This document shows, one piece after another, positions 1 to 8,352 of a stretch of DNA of 64,000 nucleotides. Every line of letters begins with the position of its first letter. The stretch's first letter is position 1. Source of the stretch: Ferdinandcohnia sp047238305. GTDB lineage: Bacteria > Bacillota > Bacilli > Bacillales > Bacillaceae_L. Under the pieces are notes generated by a model, which worked only from the letters and a program-made list of their open reading frames with translations, did no database searches and was not told where the DNA came from. Made by a program: the position numbers and the translations under genes. The stretch spans positions 1,240,001 to 1,304,000 of the forward strand of contig NZ_JBDFMO010000001.1 in assembly GCF_047238305.1 (NCBI RefSeq), given 5' to 3'.

Positions 1-2
1 GG

Positions 3-347
3 TATGGGTTATTTATTTTTAGTATCTTCCAAACCTATTTTTGTTTTATGTTCTTAGTCTCTCAAGTATATGCTATTCCCCTTCTTGTTAACGAAGATAG
101 TAAGGTGTTTGCTGCAATGAATAAGTCCATCCGAATATTTATGGCAAAGCCGGTTTATTCATTTGGATTATTTATTCAAATTGCTTCAATTACTATTTTA
201 TTATCACTTACTATCATTGGCTTTCTTTTGTTATATGTCGGTATCATGGCTATCTTTACTCTGAATGCTGCGGCCAATATTCAGTTGGTAAATCGAAAGA
301 CAGAAAGTACAGTTATTTCTGCTCCAATAAAGGATGTGAATGGATAA
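3..347 (+). CDS. YesL-like (DUF624) membrane protein, 3' part only
   Basis: The reading frame is open to the left edge, so the true start lies outside the window; an internal ATG at 48 is not convincing as a start. The visible 114 residues hold two hydrophobic segments separated by a short loop, followed by a polar tail, which fits the C-terminal part of the DUF624/YesL family of small membrane proteins. Family members usually sit beside sugar ABC importers, so an importer for cell-wall sugars may lie just upstream. The stop overlaps the namZ start by a few bases, which implies translational coupling. The family assignment is tentative because most of the protein is missing. Confidence 0.55.
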   Translation, partial: YGLFIFSIFQTYFCFMFLVSQVYAIPLLVNEDSKVFAAMNKSIRIFMAKPVYSFGLFIQIASITILLSLTIIGFLLLYVGIMAIFTLNAAANIQLVNRKTESTVISAPIKDVNG

Positions 348-1497
348 AATGAAGATAGGGCTTGATGTTTTTTTAGAAACTAGAGTACAAGAGTTTAAGG
401 GAAAACGGATTGGACTTGTTACAAATATGACAGGCGTCAATCATCAACTCATTCCTACCATCGATTTATTCTATGAACACCCAGACATTCTAATAACTGC
501 ATTATACGCACCTGAGCATGGCATTCGTGGAGATGCGAAAGAAGGGGAAAAGGTTGAAACGACAGTAGATCCAGATACGGGGTTACCTGTTTTTAGTTTA
601 TATGGCGAGAGCCGAAAACCTTCTAAGGAAATGTTAGAGCCTGTTGATGTGGTAGTTTTTGATCTTCAGGATATTGGCTCAAGATATTATACATTCATTT
701 ACACGATGGCCTATGTGATGGAAGCTTGCGCGGAATACGGAAAAGAATTCGTTGTTTTGGATCGACCTAATCCTGTTTCAGGAGAAAAACTAGAAGGGAA
801 CTTAGTTGAAAAGGATGTTAGGTCATTTGTAGGTTTATTACCAATTCCGAACAGACATGGTATGACTGTCGGGGAACTAGCTTTATTATTTAAGCATGAA
901 TTTGGATATGATTGCGAGTTGACAATTGTTCCAATGCAAGGATGGAAAAGAGATATGTATTATGATGAAACAGGTCTTTTTTGGGTGCCGCCTTCTCCGA
1001 ATACAACAAACATTGATATGAACATCTTATATCCAGGTACATGTCTTGTGGAAGGAACAAATTTATCAGAAGGAAGAGGAACGACAAGACCCTTCGAATA
1101 CATTGGTGCTCCATTTATAGATGGGCAAAGGTTAGCAAAGACATTTAACCAAAAAAAGATTTCAGGCGTGTTAGCACGCCCTACATCGTTTATTCCTACT
1201 TATCAAAAACATAAAGACGAAATATGTCGAGGAATACAACTACATGTAGTTGATAGACGAAAATTAAATTCTTTGGAAACGGGAATTTTACTTATAGAGA
1301 CGATAGCTGACATGTATCCACATGATTTTAGCTTCATCAGTAATAATAATGGAAAATACTTTTTTGATTTATTAGCAGGAACGAAAAAATTAAGGGACTA
1401 CATTTTACATGGAACTTCAGTAGATTTCTTGGAGGCTTGTGAAGAGCAAGTGGCTTCTTTCAAAAAACAAAGAGAACCATATCTTTTGTATAAATAG
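340..1497 (+). CDS. namZ: exo-beta-N-acetylmuramidase NamZ-like (DUF1343)
   Basis: The 385-residue protein is DUF1343, the family of B. subtilis YbbC/NamZ, which removes MurNAc from the non-reducing end of peptidoglycan fragments. Family-typical stretches are GLVTNMTGV near residue 25, YAPEHGIRG near 65, VFDLQDIGSRYYT near 110, LDRPNP near 142 and EGTNLSEGRGTT near 235. AAAGGA at 329-334 lies 5 bases before the ATG. The product starts directly with the catalytic domain and shows no signal peptide, whereas B. subtilis NamZ is secreted; I infer that this one acts in the cytoplasm. It overlaps the upstream yesL-like gene and is followed by murQ after 12 bases. Confidence 0.88.
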   Translation: MDKMKIGLDVFLETRVQEFKGKRIGLVTNMTGVNHQLIPTIDLFYEHPDILITALYAPEHGIRGDAKEGEKVETTVDPDTGLPVFSLYGESRKPSKEMLEPVDVVVFDLQDIGSRYYTFIYTMAYVMEACAEYGKEFVVLDRPNPVSGEKLEGNLVEKDVRSFVGLLPIPNRHGMTVGELALLFKHEFGYDCELTIVPMQGWKRDMYYDETGLFWVPPSPNTTNIDMNILYPGTCLVEGTNLSEGRGTTRPFEYIGAPFIDGQRLAKTFNQKKISGVLARPTSFIPTYQKHKDEICRGIQLHVVDRRKLNSLETGILLIETIADMYPHDFSFISNNNGKYFFDLLAGTKKLRDYILHGTSVDFLEACEEQVASFKKQREPYLLYK

Positions 1498-1509
1498 GAT
1501 GGTAAACAT

Positions 1510-2424
1510 ATGACAAACATATCAGCTTTAACAACCGAACTGCGAAATAAAAGTTCTGCAAATATTGATAACATGTCCACTGTGGAAATTTTAAAGACGA
1601 TTAATAATGAGGATAAAACGGTTGCTTACCGTGTAGAAGATGTTCTGCCCGAGATAGAAGAGACTGTAGAAATCGTCTATCAATCTTTAAGCCAAGGTGG
1701 CAGATTGTTTTATATTGGCGCAGGTACGAGTGGGAGAATTGGGATATTAGATGCAGTTGAATGCCCACCAACATATAGTACTCCTCCTGATCTTGTGCAA
1801 GCGATTATTGCTGGTGGAAGTAATGCTTTTATTCAAGCAGTGGAGGGGGCGGAAGACAATATCCATTTAGGTGCTAGGGACTTGGAGGAAAGAAGTCTCA
1901 CAGAAATTGATGTTGTTATCGGAATTGCTGCAAGCGGAAGAACACCATATGTGATTGGAGCGCTTCAATATGCTCAGCAAATTGGTGCGAAGACAGTTAG
2001 CCTATCTAGTAATAAAAACTCAAAGATTAGCCAGCATGCGGACATTGCTATCGAAGTTGAAACTGGACCTGAAGTAGTGACCGGTTCAACCCGGATGAAG
2101 GCTGCGACTGCCCATAAATTAATTTTAAATATGATCACAACCGCAACGATGATTAAGGTTGGAAAAGTATATGAAAATTTAATGGTCGATTTAAAAGTAA
2201 GCAATATTAAACTTCAGGAACGTGCAAAAAATATTGTCTCCACAATTACAAATGTTTCTTATGAAAAGGCAACAGAAATACTGGAGAAAACAAACTACGA
2301 GGTTAAGCCAGCAATTGTCATAATAAAAGCAGGCGTTTCCTTTGAAGACGCAAAAAAGTACATTCATTCAGCTAATGGATTTGTGCGAAAGGCAATCGAT
2401 TTGGCTATTAAGGGTGTGAATTAA
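1510..2424 (+). CDS. murQ: N-acetylmuramic acid 6-phosphate etherase MurQ
   Basis: MurQ cleaves the lactyl ether of MurNAc-6-phosphate to give GlcNAc-6-phosphate and D-lactate. At 304 residues the length is normal. The SIS-domain motif IGAGTSGRIGILDAVECPPT spans about residues 69-88 with the acid Glu84, and a second conserved acid lies in EGAED near 115; both correspond to the active-site glutamates known in E. coli MurQ. GGATGG precedes the ATG by 7 bases. The substrate must be phosphorylated first, which the BadF-type kinase at 4438 could do. The gene sits between namZ and a GNAT gene in a tight co-directional run. Confidence 0.95.
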   Translation: MTNISALTTELRNKSSANIDNMSTVEILKTINNEDKTVAYRVEDVLPEIEETVEIVYQSLSQGGRLFYIGAGTSGRIGILDAVECPPTYSTPPDLVQAIIAGGSNAFIQAVEGAEDNIHLGARDLEERSLTEIDVVIGIAASGRTPYVIGALQYAQQIGAKTVSLSSNKNSKISQHADIAIEVETGPEVVTGSTRMKAATAHKLILNMITTATMIKVGKVYENLMVDLKVSNIKLQERAKNIVSTITNVSYEKATEILEKTNYEVKPAIVIIKAGVSFEDAKKYIHSANGFVRKAIDLAIKGVN

Positions 2425-2425
2425 T

Positions 2426-3373
2426 ATGGTGGAATATAGACATTATCAATCAGGTGATGAAAAACAAATTGTAGAACTTTGGAATCAAACCTTATGGAAG
2501 GATCCGATCACTTCGAAGCGGTTTCGGAATCTAGTTTTATTAGATGCGAACTTTGATCCAGCGGGAATGAGGCTTGCGTTTGAGAATCATAAATTAATAG
2601 GCTGTGTGTATGCTGTAAGAAGACTTTTGCCGATGTTTGGAACAGCTTTAGAACCAGACAATGGATGGATACCTTTCTTTTTCGTTGATAAGGATCACCA
2701 GCGTAAAGGTGTTGGAGCACAATTAATGAAAGAGGCTGTTGATTTTTTAAGAGAGAATAATCGAAAGCATGTTTTTTTCTCTTCTTATGCCCCAAATTAT
2801 ATTATGCCAGGGATTGATGAGGATGCTTATCCTGAAGCATACCAGTTTTTACAGGCACAAGGTTTTACTAAGCTATATTCTCCAATTGCGATGGATCGTA
2901 ATTTAGTTGACTTTGAGCTTTCCGCTGAGATAAAAGAGCTTGTGAAACAAAGAGAAGAAGAGGGCTATACCTTTACGAAAGCAGAGGATAAAGACCTTTA
3001 CGAGGTTATCCAATTTGCGAATTTGAAGTTTAACCCAGATTGGGGAAGAGCCATCCGTGAAGGTGTTCTACAGGGATTGCCAATGGAGCGAATTCTTGTT
3101 GCTAGACATGGGGATAAAGTTGTAGGATTCTGTATTTATGGAGGCTATGAGCAGGTTCCGGATCGGTTCGGTCCATTTGGGGTTGACCCAGAGCAACAAG
3201 GAAAAGGGCTGGGCAAAATCTTATTACATTTATGTCTACAAAACATGAAAGCAGAAAGCTTACATGGAGCTTGGTTCCTTTGGACAGGTGAAAAGACTTC
3301 AGCGGGGTACCTTTATAAGAAAACAGGATTCACAATCACTCGTACCTTCCATGTGATGAAGAAGGATTTATAA
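2426..3373 (+). CDS. double-GNAT-domain acetyltransferase
   Basis: A 315-residue protein built from two GNAT N-acetyltransferase folds in tandem. The acetyl-CoA loop appears twice, as DHQRKGVGAQL near residue 90 and as PEQQGKGLGKIL near 257. The start is one base after the murQ stop, so the two are almost certainly co-translated. The substrate is not visible from sequence; the setting suggests an amino sugar, a muropeptide-derived amine, or detoxification of a cell-wall fragment. A second protein of the same two-domain plan is encoded at 5550-6500 in the same cluster, although the two are only distantly similar. Confidence 0.8.
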   Translation: MVEYRHYQSGDEKQIVELWNQTLWKDPITSKRFRNLVLLDANFDPAGMRLAFENHKLIGCVYAVRRLLPMFGTALEPDNGWIPFFFVDKDHQRKGVGAQLMKEAVDFLRENNRKHVFFSSYAPNYIMPGIDEDAYPEAYQFLQAQGFTKLYSPIAMDRNLVDFELSAEIKELVKQREEEGYTFTKAEDKDLYEVIQFANLKFNPDWGRAIREGVLQGLPMERILVARHGDKVVGFCIYGGYEQVPDRFGPFGVDPEQQGKGLGKILLHLCLQNMKAESLHGAWFLWTGEKTSAGYLYKKTGFTITRTFHVMKKDL

Positions 3374-3504
3374 TTTTTTAGGAGGAATTTATCCTCTATC
3401 AGTTGAAATTAAAGATTAAAATAGTCTATTGTTATGTGGGATTCATTTCTTTGAAATCCCGTTAACAATCGTATTTAGATAAAAAGAAATGAGCTGATAC
3501 ATGT

Positions 3505-4365
3505 ATGTCTACAAATGGAGGACTTGTCATTCTTACCGAGATGCTACCAAGCTTACCACCCTCTGAGAAGAAAATTGCTTCTTATATTATTGAAAATCCA
3601 CAGGAGTCTATTTCATTAACTGCGAATGAATTAGGAAAAAGAAGCTCAACGAGTGGGGCGGCCGTCATCAGGCTTTGTAAATCTCTAAATCTAAAAGGCT
3701 TTCAGGATTTAAAGCTTCGTATAGCAGGAGACCTTCAGAAAACAAATGATTTAGGATTTAGTGATATCGAGCCGAATGAATCGATTGTGTCAGTTATTGA
3801 GAAAATGACCAATAATAGTATTCAAACGATTCGCGAAACGGCAGAATTATTAAGTGTTGATGAACTGGAAAAAGTGATTGAGGTAGTCAGAAATGCAAGG
3901 AGAATCCATTTTATTGGTGTAGGAGCCTCAAGTATTATCGCTCAGGATGCGCAGCAAAAATTTCTTCGAATCAATAAAACAGCCTATGCATTTGCAGATA
4001 TGCATATGGCAGCTACACAGGTCGCAAATGCAGAAGCAGGTGACGTGGTTGTAGGAATTTCTTTTTCAGGAGAAACAAAAGAGGTTGCTAAGGTTTTACA
4101 GTTAGCAAAAGAGAAGATGGCTACGACGATTAGTTTAACAAAATACGGGAGTTCAATTGTTACCGATGCCGCGGATATCAAATTGTACACCTCTGTAACA
4201 AAGGAAACGACGTTTAGGAGTGGTGCTACTTCCTCTCGGATTGCGCAACTGCAAGTTATTGACATTCTTTTCATGTGTGTAGCCTCATTACAATACGATG
4301 ATACGTTGATGCATTTAAATGCCACTCGTGAAGCCGTAGAGTTTCTAATGGGTAAGAATAAGTAG
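3505..4365 (+). CDS. murR: MurR-like RpiR-family regulator
   Basis: A 286-residue RpiR-family repressor with an N-terminal helix-turn-helix (about residues 1-77, including ELGKRSSTSGAAVIRLCKSL) and a C-terminal SIS sugar-phosphate-binding domain (about 125-260, including FIGVGASSIIAQDAQQKF). In B. subtilis the homologue MurR/YbbH controls the MurNAc utilisation genes and is likely to sense MurNAc-6-phosphate. Here it lies inside the cluster after murQ, separated by about 130 bases that contain a small GGGATT/AATCCC dyad near 3440-3463. The ribosome binding site is weak, and an ATG four bases earlier is out of frame. A hairpin follows the gene. Confidence 0.85.
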   Translation: MSTNGGLVILTEMLPSLPPSEKKIASYIIENPQESISLTANELGKRSSTSGAAVIRLCKSLNLKGFQDLKLRIAGDLQKTNDLGFSDIEPNESIVSVIEKMTNNSIQTIRETAELLSVDELEKVIEVVRNARRIHFIGVGASSIIAQDAQQKFLRINKTAYAFADMHMAATQVANAEAGDVVVGISFSGETKEVAKVLQLAKEKMATTISLTKYGSSIVTDAADIKLYTSVTKETTFRSGATSSRIAQLQVIDILFMCVASLQYDDTLMHLNATREAVEFLMGKNK

Positions 4366-4379
4366 AAAAACTAAAATCA

Positions 4380-4412
4380 AGGGCTAACTCGAAAAGGGGT
4401 TAGTCTTTTTTA
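4380..4412 (+). terminator. hairpin with T-run between murR and the kinase gene
   Basis: GGCTAAC and GTTAGTC pair with one G-T mismatch across a short loop and are followed by six T residues. The hairpin lies between two co-directional genes, so it may terminate only partially and lower expression of the kinase and the genes after it. Confidence 0.65.
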
Positions 4413-4437
4413 TCACAAATAACGGGGGAATCCTTTC

Positions 4438-5415
4438 ATGTATATTATAGGCATTGATGGCGGTGGAACGAAAACTAAAGGGGTTATTGCCACAGAAGCA
4501 GGAACTATTATAGCCCAAGCAACAGTAGGTGCATCGAACCCTAATAATGTAAAAAAGGAAGATTTGAAAAGAGAGCTTGATAAGTTAATAGATATGTTGA
4601 AGACCGAGAGCAAGGATGCCTTTAAAGAGGTGAAAAGAGTATATGCAGGGATGTCTGGTGTCGATCATCCGTCAGCACGTAAAGAGATGAAAGAGCTGCT
4701 AGAATCTTTATTACCTCAAACCATTCCAGTGACCGTAAATAATGATGCAATCACAGCTCTGTATTCAGGTACTTTAGGAAAACCGGGAGTTGTTCAAATT
4801 GCAGGTACTGGTTCGATTACCTTTGGTCTAAACGGTGAAGGGCTCCTTGACCGAGTTGGTGGCTGGGGCTATTTACTTGGTGAGGGCGGAAGTGGTTTTG
4901 CTGTTGGTAGTGAAGGATTACAAGAAGCTTTTCGGGCTCATGACGGGTTGGGAGATAGGACAGAATTAACTATATTACTATGTGACCATTTTGAAGTGCA
5001 AAACCTTCCAGATATCATTCATACCATTTATAATGCGGTAAATCCAAAAAAGCTGATTGCATCTTTAAGTAGACATGTCTTTACAGCAGCAGATCATGGC
5101 GACAAAGTTGCTCAAGCAATCATTCAAAAAAATGCCAATCATATTGGAGAAGCAGTAAGCTGTTTAATAAACAAGCAATTTAGCGAAAAAGAAAGAGCGA
5201 ATGAAATACCGGTTGTACTTGCAGGAGGTCTTTTTAATCGGCTCGATTTATTTAAGGGACCAATGGAAGAGATTTTTGAAAAGTATTCAATCAAAGCTAA
5301 GCTAATTAGACCCGGGATTGAGCCTGTTGGTGGGGCGGTCATTGCGGGGCTGCTTGAGGAAAATATTGAGGTGGATGAGGGGTTTATTAAACAGTTTATT
5401 GGGAGAGGAATATAA
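4438..5415 (+). CDS. BadF/BadG-type amino-sugar kinase (MurK-like)
   Basis: A 325-residue ASKHA-fold kinase of the BadF/BadG/BcrA/BcrD type, the family of N-acetylglucosamine kinases and of clostridial MurK, which phosphorylates MurNAc and GlcNAc. Visible motifs are the phosphate-1 loop IGIDGGGTKTKG (about residues 3-14), VNNDAITALYSG near 98, the phosphate-2 loop IAGTGSITFG near 119, and GGWGYLLGEGGSGFAVG near 141. GGGGGAA lies upstream of the ATG. MurQ needs MurNAc-6-phosphate and no PTS gene is visible, so I infer that this kinase supplies it after import of unphosphorylated sugar. The exact sugar is not proven. Confidence 0.82.
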   Translation: MYIIGIDGGGTKTKGVIATEAGTIIAQATVGASNPNNVKKEDLKRELDKLIDMLKTESKDAFKEVKRVYAGMSGVDHPSARKEMKELLESLLPQTIPVTVNNDAITALYSGTLGKPGVVQIAGTGSITFGLNGEGLLDRVGGWGYLLGEGGSGFAVGSEGLQEAFRAHDGLGDRTELTILLCDHFEVQNLPDIIHTIYNAVNPKKLIASLSRHVFTAADHGDKVAQAIIQKNANHIGEAVSCLINKQFSEKERANEIPVVLAGGLFNRLDLFKGPMEEIFEKYSIKAKLIRPGIEPVGGAVIAGLLEENIEVDEGFIKQFIGRGI

Positions 5416-5549
5416 AAAGTTTTCTAGTCTTCTAGTTTTCCAGAAATTCTTATGTCATGGGGTGAAAATATTATACATGAGCAATAGAAACTAATTTTGA
5501 TGAATGTCAGTGGTAGCCATTTGAAAGCCTATAATAAGGAGATGAATGT

Positions 5550-6500
5550 ATGGAATACAGGGGTTGGAATATTGATAGGTTAGAAGAGTTGGTAGGTCTT
5601 TGGAATCGGGAGATAGGTCATGATTTTCCGATGAGTGCTGAGTTATTCAAACAAAATAGCTTTGACGATTGTAACGTGTTTATAGAGGGTTCTCTTATTG
5701 CGATTAATCAAGAAAATCAAGTAGTTGGATTTGTTGTAGCAAAAAGATGGCAGGATGAAATAGATGTTGGAATAAGTAAAGAAACGGGATGGATCCAAGT
5801 GTTGCTAGTGGATCGACATTACCGCAATCAAGGGATTGGTAAAAATCTACTTCAGCATGCAGAGAGTAAATTAAAAGAAGGCGGTGTCAATCATATTTGG
5901 CTTGGAAAGGATACGTGGCACTATTTTCCGGGGATTCCGTTTCAATATGAGGATGTCGCAAACTGGTTCGAAAAACGAGGCTATGAAAAAGGTACAAAGG
6001 AATATGATTTAGATTGTCATTTTGAAGAGCAAGAAAAAGAGATTCCTACATTAGATGGTGTTGAACATACCCTTCTTAAAGTGGAGGAAAAGGATGATTT
6101 TTTATCCTTTATGCACCGTTGTTTTCCTGGAAGATGGGAGTATGAAGCGATTCAATATTTTCAAAAAGGGGGCCAAGGAAGAGAGTTTGTCGTCCTTAAA
6201 AAGAATGGTCAGATCATTGGTTTTTGCCGAATAAATGATTCGAAATCACCTGTGATTGCTCAAAATGTCTATTGGTCACCATTATATCAACAGGAACTAG
6301 GAGGTATAGGTCCCTTAGGTATCGATTCGAATGAACGAAAACATGGATATGGACTATTTATTGTTGAAGCTGCCGTCTCGTATTTACATAAGCGCCATAT
6401 TCGCTCTATGCTAATCGATTGGACAGGATTAGTAACGTTTTATAACAAACTTGGTTTTGAAGTTTGTAAAAGCTATGATTCTTATTTTAAAAAGATATAA
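5550..6500 (+). CDS. second double-GNAT-domain acetyltransferase
   Basis: A 316-residue protein with two tandem GNAT domains. The first has a clear acetyl-CoA loop, DRHYRNQGIGKNLL, near residue 88; the second has DSNERKHGYGLFIV near 260, in which the usual Q/RxxGxG/A pattern is degraded, so the second half may no longer bind the cofactor well. AAGGAG precedes the ATG by 6 bases. It lies 12 bases before the hydrolase gene. The gap of 134 bases before it shows no clear terminator. The substrate is unknown; see the first GNAT gene at 2426. Confidence 0.78.
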   Translation: MEYRGWNIDRLEELVGLWNREIGHDFPMSAELFKQNSFDDCNVFIEGSLIAINQENQVVGFVVAKRWQDEIDVGISKETGWIQVLLVDRHYRNQGIGKNLLQHAESKLKEGGVNHIWLGKDTWHYFPGIPFQYEDVANWFEKRGYEKGTKEYDLDCHFEEQEKEIPTLDGVEHTLLKVEEKDDFLSFMHRCFPGRWEYEAIQYFQKGGQGREFVVLKKNGQIIGFCRINDSKSPVIAQNVYWSPLYQQELGGIGPLGIDSNERKHGYGLFIVEAAVSYLHKRHIRSMLIDWTGLVTFYNKLGFEVCKSYDSYFKKI

Positions 6501-6514
6501 AGGGGGAGATTGTG

Positions 6515-7561
6515 ATGAAAGATAAGGTTCTGGCGTTTCTTCGGAAGGAAATTGATATGCAACATATGCCGGGTGCCGTTATAAGTGTTTCTCATAATGG
6601 AAAAGTCCTTTTGGAGGAAGCGATTGGTAATCGTGCGGTGTATCCGAAAGAATTGCCAATGAAACCAAATACCGTATTTGACCTTGCTTCTTTAACAAAG
6701 GTAGTTGCAACCTTACCAGTTATTTTAAAACTAATCGATGATGGGGAAATACGGCTAGATGATACAGTTGCCTTTTTCCTGCCTGAATTTGCACAAAACG
6801 GTAAGGAACGTATTACCTTGAGACATTTGCTAACGCATACATCGGGGTTGCCAGCCCATAAGCAATTTTATATTAAGAATTTATCAACAGAACAAATCAT
6901 GGAGCGGATTTATGCAGAGTCACTTGAAGTTCCTTCCGGAAGTAAGGTGATTTATAGTGATTTGGGATTAATTACACTTTACAAAATTATCGAGTTAGTC
7001 ACAGAGCAACCATTTGAAAGGTTTGTTGAAAAAGAGGTCTTTGCCCCTCTTGAAATGGTTGAAACAGGCTTTAACCCAACTTTCGAAAAAGAAAGATATG
7101 CAGCGACAGAGTATAGCGAGAAACTAAAAGACTATAAATATGGAATCGTCCACGATGATAATACAGAATCAATGGGTGGAATTAGCGGTCATGCTGGATT
7201 GTTTTCAACCATTAAGGATCTTCAAAAATACGCAGAGATGATTGAGAATAATGGGGTATATAAAGGGAAACAAATCCTCTCAGAATCTGTCCTACATTTG
7301 TCGAGAACGAACTTTACCTCTTTTGACCAAGAGTACAGAGGGTTAGGCTGGATTTTAAAAAGCCCAGTTCTGTCATCATGTGGTGATTTGTTTTCAACGG
7401 AGGCATATGGACATACAGGATTCACAGGGACAAGTATTTGGTTCGATCCAGAAGTAAACCTTAATGTCATTCTATTAACAAACCGCGTTCATTTCGGGAG
7501 ACACCCGCATATCCTACGTCTTAGACCAAGATTGCATAATACTATTCGATCGTATTTTTAG
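6515..7561 (+). CDS. serine beta-lactamase-fold hydrolase (YbbE/AmiE-like)
   Basis: A 348-residue protein of the serine beta-lactamase / class C esterase family. The nucleophile motif SLTK lies at about residues 59-62, a YSDLG motif follows near 153, and HTGFTGTS near 292 takes the place of the KTG box. B. subtilis has a family member (YbbE/AmiE), an N-acetylmuramyl-L-alanine amidase, in the equivalent MurNAc cluster, so removal of the peptide from imported muropeptides is a reasonable inference. No signal peptide is present, so the enzyme is probably cytoplasmic. GGGGGAG lies 6 bases before the ATG at 6515; an in-frame GTG three bases earlier is too close to it. Confidence 0.75.
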   Translation: MKDKVLAFLRKEIDMQHMPGAVISVSHNGKVLLEEAIGNRAVYPKELPMKPNTVFDLASLTKVVATLPVILKLIDDGEIRLDDTVAFFLPEFAQNGKERITLRHLLTHTSGLPAHKQFYIKNLSTEQIMERIYAESLEVPSGSKVIYSDLGLITLYKIIELVTEQPFERFVEKEVFAPLEMVETGFNPTFEKERYAATEYSEKLKDYKYGIVHDDNTESMGGISGHAGLFSTIKDLQKYAEMIENNGVYKGKQILSESVLHLSRTNFTSFDQEYRGLGWILKSPVLSSCGDLFSTEAYGHTGFTGTSIWFDPEVNLNVILLTNRVHFGRHPHILRLRPRLHNTIRSYF

Positions 7562-7569
7562 TTTACACG

Positions 7570-7591
7570 AGACCAGAGATGGTCTTTTTTT
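7570..7591 (+). terminator. terminator of the amino-sugar cluster
   Basis: Perfect six-base stem AGACCA / TGGTCT with a GAGA loop, followed directly by a run of T residues, nine bases after the hydrolase stop codon. Confidence 0.85.
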
Positions 7592-7623
7592 GTTGGTTGA
7601 TAGTGTTGGGGGAGGGGCGCGGA

Positions 7624-7873
7624 TCTCCTAGAATTATGAAATTAGAGGCACTCGAATGGGCTTGGGATGTCACTGGTCTCCTAGAAAAAGGAAAACGGTG
7701 GTACTCCAGGTTACTTGGAGAGTACTCAATCTCCCAGAATAAGGAATTTGGTGTCACTCCAGCGGCCTTGGAGGGTAGCCGGTCTCCTAGAAATAGCCAA
7801 TTGATGGCACTCGAACGGGCTTGGAGAGTACTTAGTCTCCTAGAAAAATCCAATTAATGGCACTCCAATATGC
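7624..7873. repeat. imperfect 53-bp tandem array (4.7 units)
   Basis: Five consecutive units begin with TCTCCTAGAA or TCTCCCAGAA at 7624, 7677, 7730, 7783 and 7836, each exactly 53 bp apart, the last one partial. Each full unit carries a GGCACTCGAA-like block and a CTTGGAGAGT-like block that can pair around a short loop (for example CTCCA / TGGAG in units 2 and 3). Because 53 is not a multiple of three, the long open frames on both strands here are not genes. The units touch each other, so this is not a CRISPR array. Confidence 0.9.
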
Positions 7874-7885
7874 TTTATGTTATAG

Positions 7886-8147
7886 GTTTTTACTTTTTAT
7901 TCCAAAACCTATAACAAATCATACCTTTATTTGAAGGGTTTTTCCTAAAATCCCCAAAAGTCTATACATAACAGACCTTTTTATCACGGGTAATTCCATA
8001 AATATCCAAATGTCATAATATATCACACTTTTATGTCATCACTTTTTCCTTAAATATCCAAAACCCCGTCCATATCATGCTTATATTCCTCAGTCTTTCC
8101 CTAAATTATCCAAAAGCATACTCATATAAAACCCGACTCTGAACCAC
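7886..8147. repeat. second, AT-rich tandem array of 52-53 bp period
   Basis: About five diverged units start near 7886, 7939, 7991, 8043 and 8096. The best preserved segment is TTTTTCCTAAAAT or TTTTTCCTTAAAT followed by ATCCAAAA, then a variable CATAT/CATAA stretch. The sequence is unrelated to the array just before it, yet the period is nearly the same. No gene can be supported between 7562 and 8352 apart from these arrays, the terminator and the kbl leader. Confidence 0.75.
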
Positions 8148-8280
8148 AAAAACTGACCTTTTGTATCACAATTTTAAAACTGACAAATAATATAATAATA
8201 ATTAGAAAAAGTGTCCGCTGGGTATAAACATTTGATGAATAATGTGGTAAAGTATAAAGTATAAATGTTGATATAAAAGG

Positions 8281-8332
8281 GTTTGTAAAAACAATAATGT
8301 GTTTCTAGAAAATACACTTGTGTTTTACAAAC
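8281..8332 (+). promoter_or_regulatory. kbl leader: inverted repeat before the RBS
   Basis: Perfect 10-base arms GTTTGTAAAA (8281-8290) and TTTTACAAAC (8323-8332) enclose an inner imperfect dyad, GTGTTTC / AAATACAC. The whole can fold as a long AT-rich hairpin ending 6 bases before the GGAGG of kbl. AT-rich promoter-like sequence (TTGATG, then TATAAA-type elements) lies at 8232-8265. It could be an operator or an RNA structure that affects translation. Confidence 0.55.
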
Positions 8333-8352
8333 ATACAAAAGGAGGATATTCC

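Noticed and set aside
7563..7857. Overlapping open frames of more than 90 codons on both strands
   Set aside because: They run through the 53-bp tandem array, whose period is not a multiple of three, have no family similarity, and sit beyond a terminator.
7624..8147. CRISPR array
   Set aside because: Units are contiguous and imperfect, there are no identical repeats separated by unique spacers, and no cas genes are present in the window.
8299..8352. Upstream ATG start for kbl
   Set aside because: It lies in the inverted-repeat leader; GGAGG is placed for the ATG at 8353, where family similarity begins.
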